DNA from: Idiomarina piscisalsi
GTDB taxonomy: Bacteria > Pseudomonadota > Gammaproteobacteria > Enterobacterales > Alteromonadaceae
DNA length: 64,000 bases
Reading direction: 5' to 3'
Assembly: GCF_003987095.1 (NCBI RefSeq)
Contig: NZ_PIQA01000006.1
Coordinates: 62,001 to 126,000, forward strand
Positions 57,745 to 64,000 of this stretch are shown one piece after another. The position numbers were made by a program, and so were the translations under genes. The notes below the pieces were generated by a model. The model was not told where the DNA came from. It did not search any database and saw only the letters and a program-made list of their open reading frames with translations. The stretch's first letter is position 1; each line of letters begins with the position of its first letter.

Positions 57745-59037
57745 TTACAACATGAATAAGCCAATGGCCACGGCCAGACCCATTAACGGCACAACAACGG
57801 TCACGGCAGCTACAGCCCAGTAGGCGGCACTGTGCTTCTCGTTACAAATAGCGCGAATAGTGGTAACCACATAGCCGTTGTGTGGCAGGGAGTCCAGCGC
57901 ACCTGAGGAGATTGAAACAATTCGATGCAACTGATCAGGATTAACACCGGCCGCCATGTAATGAGGTCCTACTTCGGGCAGGGCAATCGCTTGTCCGCCG
58001 GAAGCCGAACCGGTCAAACCCGCAATAACGCTCACAGCAACGGCAGCGCCGACTAATTCATTGCCCGGTAGATTGGTCATAGCGGTCACGGCAGTATCAA
58101 AAGCCGGGGTTATCTTGGCAATACTCCCAAACCCCACGACCGCGGCGGTGTTACCTATAGCCACCAAGGCGCCGGTTGTGGCTTCATGAATGGCGGTTTG
58201 TGGCTTATGAAAATGTTTGAAGTTAATGACCGCAATGGCAATAACACCGCCCAGCAAAGCAACAATTAAAGCGTTTTGCTGCAAGGTATCGTGAAAGGTA
58301 AAGGACAGTCCAAGTACAACCAGTAGTGGAATTAATCCGCTTATCGGTGAAGGTAGTTCGCGCTCAAGTAGTATTGGATCGCCTTCACGCGCTTCAAATT
58401 GTTCACCGTTTGCTATGGCTTTATTAATAATTTTCTTAAGCCACCAGTAACCAAAGGTTGCCATTAACACAGCAACTACCAGGCTTACTTCCCAGGCGGC
58501 ATAAGGCGAGGTACCCAAGTATTTAACCGGTATCCAGTTTTGAATTTCCGGTGAGCCGGCAGAGGTCATGGTAAAAGTGACAGAGCCAAAGGCCAGTGCA
58601 GCGGGAATAAAGCGACGAGGTAAGTTCGCGTCTTTAAACAAACTGAGCGCCATTGGATAAACTGAGAACGCTACTACAAAGACGCTGACACCGCCGTAGG
58701 TCAGAATCGCACAGGCCAATACTACAGCGAGCACCGCTTGCTTACGGCCTAACTTGTTGATGATCCAGCGCGCAACACTGTCGGCCGCTCCAGTGTCTTC
58801 CATAAACTTACCGAACATAGAGCCGAGTAAGAACATAAAAAACCAGGCCGCCACAAAGCTGGCAAAGCCGTCCATATAGGCACTGACAAAGTTCACGTCA
58901 CCTGTGAATAATGGTACGCCGCTGCATAAAGCAACGACAACGGCGCAAAGAGGGGCGCTGATAAACAGGTTCATCCCCCGTAGTGTGAGTATGATAAGCA
59001 GCACTAAGCCGCCAATCAGGCCAATCATACTTAACAT
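57745..59037 (-). CDS. GntP-family permease
   Basis: Inner-membrane symporter of 430 residues with about 12 hydrophobic segments. Signatures include AILTYGGVSVFVVAFSVYPMA, FTMTSAGSPEIQNWIP and GLTGSASGGQAIALPEVGPHYMAAG with SGALDSLPHNGYVV. It is closest in character to the GntP branch that moves 3-hydroxybutyrate and other hydroxy acids rather than gluconate, but this is from general look only. It is the first gene of an operon with the acyl-CoA ligase and exported hydrolase, divergent from the TonB receptor. Confidence 0.87.
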   Translation of the reverse strand: MLSMIGLIGGLVLLIILTLRGMNLFISAPLCAVVVALCSGVPLFTGDVNFVSAYMDGFASFVAAWFFMFLLGSMFGKFMEDTGAADSVARWIINKLGRKQAVLAVVLACAILTYGGVSVFVVAFSVYPMALSLFKDANLPRRFIPAALAFGSVTFTMTSAGSPEIQNWIPVKYLGTSPYAAWEVSLVVAVLMATFGYWWLKKIINKAIANGEQFEAREGDPILLERELPSPISGLIPLLVVLGLSFTFHDTLQQNALIVALLGGVIAIAVINFKHFHKPQTAIHEATTGALVAIGNTAAVVGFGSIAKITPAFDTAVTAMTNLPGNELVGAAVAVSVIAGLTGSASGGQAIALPEVGPHYMAAGVNPDQLHRIVSISSGALDSLPHNGYVVTTIRAICNEKHSAAYWAVAAVTVVVPLMGLAVAIGLFML

Positions 59038-59065
59038 GAGTTACCTCGCAACGAATGAAAAACGG

Positions 59066-59194
59066 ACCATGCTCTGAATCGTTGCATGGAAGTATTCTGC
59101 GTTATTAAGGAAATTGACCATATAGTACTATGGTACAGATCACAATTTTAACAATTTGCGCTAGTTTAATGAGCAACCATAGCTCTGAACCGTT
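59066..59194. promoter_or_regulatory. Regulatory region between the GntP and TonB receptor genes
   Basis: An imperfect direct repeat, ACCATGCTCTGAATCGTT (59066-59083) and ACCATAGCTCTGAACCGTT (59176-59194), differs by one indel and one base. Between them lies an inverted repeat ACCATA-N6-TATGGT (59117-59134) that reuses the same ACCATA half. A TCACA half (59140-59144) could be part of a weak CRP site. The adjacent CrbR-type response regulator is the natural candidate to bind. Confidence 0.45.
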
Positions 59195-59252
59195 AAATTG
59201 CTGTAAACGGAAATAACAAATACAAACGACATTATCTGTCAGGGGAACAACC

Positions 59253-61460
59253 ATGAAACAGCCCAAATTTCAGAAATCGATGATTGCAGCAGCGGTAGCT
59301 ACGTTGCTGGGGAGTCCGGCGGCTTTAGCACAGCAAAACGAAGAAGCTGAAGTCGATGAAGGTAAACTGGAGCGCATTGAAGTAACCGCGCGTCGAACCA
59401 ACGAGAGCCTGCAAGAAGTGCCGGTTTCCGTGAGTGCATTCGGCGAACAAGAGTTGGAGCAAAGTGGTATTGAAGACATTACTGAGCTTCAGTTCAAAAT
59501 GCCGAATACAACCTTTCAAGTCAGCCGAGGTACTAATTCAACATTAACGGCCTACATTCGAGGTGTTGGTCAACAGGACCCACTCTGGGGATTTGAGCCT
59601 GGCGTTGGTATCTATATCGACGATGTTTATGTTGCTCGTCCTCAAGGCGCAGTTTTAGAGGTGCTTGACGTTCAGCGCGTAGAAGTGCTCCGTGGTCCAC
59701 AGGGAACACTTTACGGCAAGAATACCATCGGTGGTGCGATGAAATACGTCACACGTGAACTGACTGGTTATAACGAGTTTGAAGTGAAAGGCACGGTTGG
59801 CAGTTATAACCAAAGAGATTTGAAAGTTTCCGGGCAGACGGCTCTGGCCGATAACTTTTACGTCGGCGGTGCTTTTGCGACGTTAAACCGAGATGGCTTC
59901 GGCGAGTTCGTTAACACGGGCGATGAAAACTACAATAAAGAGTTAATGACAGGGCGGCTAAATGCTAAGTGGCTAGTAAACAAAGACATTAATGTTAAAT
60001 TTGCTGCCGACTGGACAAAAGACGACTCCAATTCCCGAGGGGGTCACAGAGAGCAAGAGTCGGTATTGAGTGATGAGCCGCGTTTAACCGATGTATACGA
60101 CTCGTATACTGCTATGCCCACTTGGAACGAAGTGGAAACCGAAGGTTATTCAATGACGGTCGACTGGGCCATCAATAACGACTGGATGTTTAAATCAGTT
60201 ACTGCTTACCGGGAAGGTTACACTGACACGAACATTGACTTTGATTCGACGGTAAATCCGGTTCTTCTGGTTCCTGCTATTTATGAAGACGACCAAACAA
60301 CTCAGGAGTTCCAGTTCATGTATCGTGATGATCGCATGGACTTTGTTGGTGGGGTTTACTTCTATGAAGGCGAAGCCTGTGGGGTATTCGGTACAGTGCT
60401 AGGCATGTTGGGTCTAACGATTGATAACGGTGGCTGTGTTGATACTTCAAGTCAGGCCGCTTTTGGACAGGCAACTTACCATGTCGATGACCAATGGTCG
60501 TTTACCTTAGGAGGGCGTTACACTCGCGATGAAAAAGAAGCTGATGTTTACCGTTACACTTATGCTGGCGTGAAATTTCTGGACCGTAATGACTACGCTG
60601 CAGACCCTATCGCGGTTAACTCTGATTTCACGACAAAAGCGGATTGGAGTAAGTTTTCACCGCATGCCAGCGTTAGTTATCAGGCAAACCCTGATTTGAT
60701 GTTCTACGCAAGTTACAGCAACGGCTTTAAATCAGGCGGTGTTGATATGCGAGCGGACGTCTCAATTAACCCAAGTGCCCGTGACCCTTATGATCCTGAA
60801 ACAGTAGATACTTACGAAATTGGTGTGAAAAGTGAGTTCATGGATGGACGCTTGAGAGCGAACCTGTCAACGTTCTATTCAGACTATCAGGATATGCAGG
60901 TCACTGTACAAACTGCCGTGCCAACAGGGGTGTCTTCGCAAGTCCTGAACGCGGCGGATTCAACCGTTAAAGGTGTTGAACTTGAAAGTACCTTTGCAGC
61001 AACGGACTCTTTGAACTTTACCGGTTCAATTGGTTACATCAATGCTGAATTTGACGAAGTGGCAGTATTCAACCCAACGACGCAGCAAGTTGAGGATGTT
61101 TCTAACCGCTGGTCGTTTGCAAACACGCCTGAGTTGACTGCAAATTTAGGCTTTAACCAAGAGTTTAACCTGGGAAATGGCGCCTTGGTTTGGTCTGGAG
61201 CCGTCGCTTATCGCGATGAAACGCAAATTTTCGAAGAGCCATCGCCGTTGGATGAGGACTCATATTCTCTCGTAAATACCAGCTTAGTATGGTACTCGAA
61301 CGCGTCGAACTGGACTGTCGGTCTGCATGCGAAGAACGTTTTCGATGAAGAATATCGCTTGTCTGGGTATAACTTTGGCTCAACCTTTGGAGAAAATATC
61401 GTAACCGGTTACTACGGTGACCCGCGCACCGTATCTCTATCGGTCGGTTATCGTTTTTAA
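59253..61460 (+). CDS. TonB-dependent receptor
   Basis: Outer-membrane active transporter of 735 residues. A signal peptide ends at LAQQ (about 26). The TonB box is RIEVTARR (about 41-48), and the plug has SVSAFGEQELEQSGI and VEVLRGPQGTLYGKNTIGGAMKYVTR. The barrel ends SLSVGYRF. It resembles the large marine TonB-receptor class that imports oligomers and lipophilic compounds. Its TonB box and context (divergent to a GntP, ligase and exported hydrolase operon; same strand as the CrbR-type regulator) suggest uptake of an organic carbon substrate. AGGGGA precedes the ATG. Confidence 0.9.
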   Translation: MKQPKFQKSMIAAAVATLLGSPAALAQQNEEAEVDEGKLERIEVTARRTNESLQEVPVSVSAFGEQELEQSGIEDITELQFKMPNTTFQVSRGTNSTLTAYIRGVGQQDPLWGFEPGVGIYIDDVYVARPQGAVLEVLDVQRVEVLRGPQGTLYGKNTIGGAMKYVTRELTGYNEFEVKGTVGSYNQRDLKVSGQTALADNFYVGGAFATLNRDGFGEFVNTGDENYNKELMTGRLNAKWLVNKDINVKFAADWTKDDSNSRGGHREQESVLSDEPRLTDVYDSYTAMPTWNEVETEGYSMTVDWAINNDWMFKSVTAYREGYTDTNIDFDSTVNPVLLVPAIYEDDQTTQEFQFMYRDDRMDFVGGVYFYEGEACGVFGTVLGMLGLTIDNGGCVDTSSQAAFGQATYHVDDQWSFTLGGRYTRDEKEADVYRYTYAGVKFLDRNDYAADPIAVNSDFTTKADWSKFSPHASVSYQANPDLMFYASYSNGFKSGGVDMRADVSINPSARDPYDPETVDTYEIGVKSEFMDGRLRANLSTFYSDYQDMQVTVQTAVPTGVSSQVLNAADSTVKGVELESTFAATDSLNFTGSIGYINAEFDEVAVFNPTTQQVEDVSNRWSFANTPELTANLGFNQEFNLGNGALVWSGAVAYRDETQIFEEPSPLDEDSYSLVNTSLVWYSNASNWTVGLHAKNVFDEEYRLSGYNFGSTFGENIVTGYYGDPRTVSLSVGYRF

Positions 61461-61469
61461 CTCCCGCTC

Positions 61470-61507
61470 GCCAGTATTGCCGGTTATCCGGTAATACTGG
61501 CTTTTTT
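61470..61507 (+). terminator. Rho-independent terminator after the TonB receptor gene
   Basis: GCCAGTATTGCCGG (61470-61483) pairs with CCGGTAATACTGGC (61488-61501), 14 pairs with one wobble and loop TTAT, then T6 (61502-61507). Confidence 0.95.
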
Positions 61508-61523
61508 CCTCTAAGTCGATAGC

Positions 61524-62219
61524 ATGGTCATGAAAGACACCTTACCGAATAATAATAAAAATATGGCCAGAGCAATCATCGCTGACGACCACCCGTTGTT
61601 TAGGGCTGCAATGCAGCAGGCTTTAAGTGAAAGTCTTGACAGCGACATCATCGAAGTTTCCAGTTTCGAGCAGCTCGAACAGTTATTACAAGAGCAGCCT
61701 CAAGTCGAAATTGTGTTTCTAGACCTTTCAATGCCGGGTAACAAAGGACTCACAGGCTTATCGGTGCTGCGTAGTCAGTATCCAGACATATTAGTGGTCA
61801 TTGTGTCAGCAAATGAGGATACAAAAGTCATTCGTCAGGCTATGGCGCTGGGGGCTAGCGGTTATATACCTAAGTCAGTTCCTCTGCCGCAGTGGCAGGT
61901 AGCGGTATCAACGGTTTTAGCCGGGTACAATTGGTTACCGGAAAGTATGAGTAACATCGATTTGTCAGCCAGTGAGGATATGACAGAGTTTGCGAACAAG
62001 CTTGAGCAGCTAACACCACAGCAATTTAAAGTACTTCAATGCATCGCTGACGGTTTGCTGAATAAACAAATCGCTTACGAGTTGGGCGTACAGGAAACGA
62101 CAATAAAGCAGCATGCATCAGCTATTTTACGTAAGTTGGGATGCGTTAACCGAACTCAGGCGGGCATTCTATTTCGGGAGATGCTAGATACTCCGGATAC
62201 GACGGATGAGTCGCTTTAA
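61524..62219 (+). CDS. CrbR-type LuxR-family response regulator
   Basis: DNA-binding response regulator of 231 residues. The receiver domain is at about 15-130, with phosphorylation site Asp67 (VFLDLSMPG) and acidic pocket IADDH. A LuxR-type helix-turn-helix lies at the C-terminus: LTPQQFKVLQCIADGLLNKQIAYELGVQ with the recognition helix ETTIKQHASAILRKLG. Family CrbR/ErdR/MxaB-like regulators drive acetate and carbon-use genes. It converges on, and its end overlaps by 36 bases, the hybrid kinase gene. ATG 61524 or 61563 may be the true start. Confidence 0.87.
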   Translation: MVMKDTLPNNNKNMARAIIADDHPLFRAAMQQALSESLDSDIIEVSSFEQLEQLLQEQPQVEIVFLDLSMPGNKGLTGLSVLRSQYPDILVVIVSANEDTKVIRQAMALGASGYIPKSVPLPQWQVAVSTVLAGYNWLPESMSNIDLSASEDMTEFANKLEQLTPQQFKVLQCIADGLLNKQIAYELGVQETTIKQHASAILRKLGCVNRTQAGILFREMLDTPDTTDESL

Positions 62220-64000
62220 AGCTCCGCTTTTCAAGGGTTTCGGAATAAAGTAAGCATCCACTTCTAACGCTTCTTCTCGTAGTGACTCATCAGGGTCGGC
62301 CGAATTAATAATGGCTGGCGTTTGAGTATTCCAGAGAGCTCTCAGTTTTCTAACGATATCGATACCAGTAACTCCGTCGTCAAGGTGGTAGTCAGCCAGA
62401 ATCAAGTCACACTTGGCTAAATGGCGTATGTCATTTATACCGCCCGCTGATTCTACTTTGGCGCCCCAGTCTGTCATAAGTTGAGAGGTTGCTTCTAACA
62501 CTCGTTTATCGTTATCGATGACCAATACCGTCATTCCAGCCAGCGGTTGTGAGTTTTCTACCGCTTCCCGAAGTTTAGGTTGTTTACTGTTCGACTCCCA
62601 CCGCACGGCCGGTAAAGAGAGTTTGAATGCAGTGCCTTGCCCTGGGGTAGAGCGCATATCGAGCTTTATATTGAGCAGTTCGCACATACGCTTAACAATA
62701 GATAACCCTAGCCCAAGTCCCGGGTTATCGCCAGTGGAAGGTAGCTGGTGAAACTCTTTAAATATTTCTGATTGTTTATGCTTAGGAATGCCTGTGCCTG
62801 TGTCAATAACCCAAACGTTGACTGTATTACCATGACGCCTGGCTCCTATTACTATGCGGCCTGACTCAGTGTACCTTACGGCATTCGATAATAAGTTTTG
62901 CAATATGCGTGTCAGAAGCTTTCTGTCGCTGTTGATAACAGCCGATGTCGGGTGATATTTAAAGAGAATTGATTTCTCTTCAGCGACAAATTGATAACGC
63001 TCCGCCAGTGGTTTTATCACCGCGTTCAGGTCAACCTCCTGATAGTCGGGCTGTAAGTTTCCAGAGTCGAGTTTTGTCATATCAAGCAGCATAGTGAGCA
63101 GCTCTTCGGCATGCTCCAGCGAACGCTGAATGTTTGTTGCTAAAGGTTGTTGATCTTGCGACAGCCGCGATTGCAGCATTTCGCAAAACAGGCTGGCTGC
63201 ATTAAAAGGCTGCATAAGATCATGGCTGACTGCGGCAAAAAAGCGTGACTTGCTTTTATGGGCTTCTTCCTCAGCGAGCTTAGCCTTTAATAGCTGTTTT
63301 GTTCGCTCGTCAACGCGCTCTTCCAGTTCTTGATTGATTCGCTGGAGCTGCTTCTGCGCCTCAATACGCTCGGTAATGTCACTGTAAGTAGTAACAAAGC
63401 CGCCGCCGGGCATAGGGTTGCCTTGTAGCTCTATGGTCAAGTCACCTTGCTGGCGCTGGTATCGGTACGCGCTACCAGCCTGTAGGTAATCCAGGCGCTT
63501 TTCTATTTCTTCATCGGTGCTGGCTCCGTCCGAACGACTCAGCAGACCGCGTCGGGCATTGAATCGCAAAAGTTCTTCTACTGGCATTCCTGCTCTGACC
63601 AGGCCGTCGGGGTAATCAAAAATCTCTAAATAACGACGGTTCCACGCAACCAACCGAAGATCTTGGTCAACGACACTAATGCCCTGCGGTATATTCTCAA
63701 CGGAGGATTGAAGTAGCTCACGGTTAAACTGATAGAGCTTCGAAGCTTCTGTTGCCCAGTCGACCATGCTTGATACGGGTGCGTCGTTTTGTTTGGAAAC
63801 GGTATCTAAAAGAAGGCGACTAGCAGAGGTACCAATAATGGCAGAAAGCTCTCGTTCAATACGTATAAGCACCGGAGCCGGAACCAGAGCATCTGTATTG
63901 ATGCTCTGGATGTCGATATTGAGGCGCTCGTGAAGGGCTTGCAATTGTTGTTGATTATAAAAGCGAGTCAAGAGTGAATGTACTGTTCCCCAGGCGATAA
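62184..64000 (-). CDS. Hybrid histidine kinase of CrbS type, 5'-truncated by window edge
   Basis: Minus-strand frame open to the right edge; at least 605 residues are visible and no in-frame stop occurs before the edge, so the true start lies outside. Visible parts, in order: a linker with LIRIERELSAIIGTSASRLLL, a PAS domain (NIPQGISVVDQDLRLVAWN), a dimerisation H-box with the phospho-histidine in AAVSHDLMQPFN, HATPase motifs NLLSNAVRY, DTGTGIP and GLGLGLSIV, and a C-terminal receiver with Asp in LILADYHLDDG. This layout is that of CrbS-like kinases fused after a sodium/solute symporter. The receptor half is not seen. Confidence 0.88.
   Translation of the reverse strand, partial: IAWGTVHSLLTRFYNQQQLQALHERLNIDIQSINTDALVPAPVLIRIERELSAIIGTSASRLLLDTVSKQNDAPVSSMVDWATEASKLYQFNRELLQSSVENIPQGISVVDQDLRLVAWNRRYLEIFDYPDGLVRAGMPVEELLRFNARRGLLSRSDGASTDEEIEKRLDYLQAGSAYRYQRQQGDLTIELQGNPMPGGGFVTTYSDITERIEAQKQLQRINQELEERVDERTKQLLKAKLAEEEAHKSKSRFFAAVSHDLMQPFNAASLFCEMLQSRLSQDQQPLATNIQRSLEHAEELLTMLLDMTKLDSGNLQPDYQEVDLNAVIKPLAERYQFVAEEKSILFKYHPTSAVINSDRKLLTRILQNLLSNAVRYTESGRIVIGARRHGNTVNVWVIDTGTGIPKHKQSEIFKEFHQLPSTGDNPGLGLGLSIVKRMCELLNIKLDMRSTPGQGTAFKLSLPAVRWESNSKQPKLREAVENSQPLAGMTVLVIDNDKRVLEATSQLMTDWGAKVESAGGINDIRHLAKCDLILADYHLDDGVTGIDIVRKLRALWNTQTPAIINSADPDESLREEALEVDAYFIPKPLKSGALKRLIRRIRSI

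Noticed and set aside
59129-59144. CRP site before the TonB receptor gene (TATGG-N6-TCACA)
   Set aside because: Only one half matches the consensus well; too weak to list as a separate site.

Overview
The window reads as chromosomal DNA of a marine gammaproteobacterium, most like the Idiomarina/Alteromonadales group. This is inferred from E. coli-like core proteins, the tkt-epd-pgk-fba and rpsU-dnaG-rpoD gene orders, a lysidine-type tRNA-Ile near rpoD, and accessory genes seen mainly in Alteromonadales and Vibrionales (the TIGR03546/TIGR03545 pair, the RLAN ATP-grasp + GNAT pair, a CrbS/CrbR-type two-component system). I see no insertion sequence, prophage, integrase or CRISPR array. The region is gene-dense, and several convergent gene pairs overlap at their 3' ends.

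Layout. 0-6.3 kb: central carbon operon (tkt, epd, pgk, fba, then a DUF481 outer-membrane protein) with a candidate RBS-sequestering leader hairpin and a clear terminator. 6.3-10.4 kb: a chemoreceptor, then a DUF47/PhoU-like protein and a Pit phosphate permease. 10.4-14.9 kb: queA-tgt for queuosine tRNA modification, a membrane-bound Ser/Thr kinase convergent with tgt, and a divergent YcgR-like PilZ protein. 14.9-21.3 kb: the macromolecular synthesis genes rpsU-dnaG-rpoD, an amidohydrolase, a degenerate histidine-kinase-like membrane protein and tRNA-Ile(CAU). 21.5-28.3 kb: tehB, a TonB receptor behind a candidate Fur box, an unlisted small-ORF pair, an OsmC-YcaO fusion, a YghU-type glutathione transferase and an Mpo1-like protein. 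28.5-34.8 kb: a heme-binding DUF3365 protein and a cyanide-insensitive type bd oxidase (cydA/cioA, cydB/cioB) with the cydDC exporter.

34.9-40.2 kb is a sulfide-handling module: a DUF442-SQR fusion, two divergently transcribed ETHE1-like metallo-beta-lactamase proteins, a 1-Cys peroxiredoxin and a TauE-type permease. A shared decamer recurs at its three promoter regions. 40.2-48.5 kb: an unrecognised polytopic membrane protein, ChaC, a degenerate GGDEF/EAL protein, an AI-2E family transporter, cfa, and glnK-amtB preceded by an NtrC-like dyad and a sigma54-like element. 48.5-54.9 kb: a cysteine synthase/desulfhydrase-like enzyme, a periplasmic glycerophosphodiesterase, the GNAT/RLAN-ATP-grasp pair and the TIGR03546/TIGR03545 pair.

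54.9-64.0 kb holds what I consider the most interesting ensemble: an exported MetX-fold hydrolase, an acyl-CoA ligase and a GntP-family permease in one operon, a divergent TonB receptor, and a response regulator plus hybrid histidine kinase of CrbR/CrbS type. Together these could form a regulated pathway for uptake, hydrolysis and CoA activation of an ester or hydroxy-acid nutrient. The substrate is not determined by the sequence. The kinase reading frame stays open to the right edge, so its N-terminal part, expected to be a solute:sodium symporter domain, lies outside the window.
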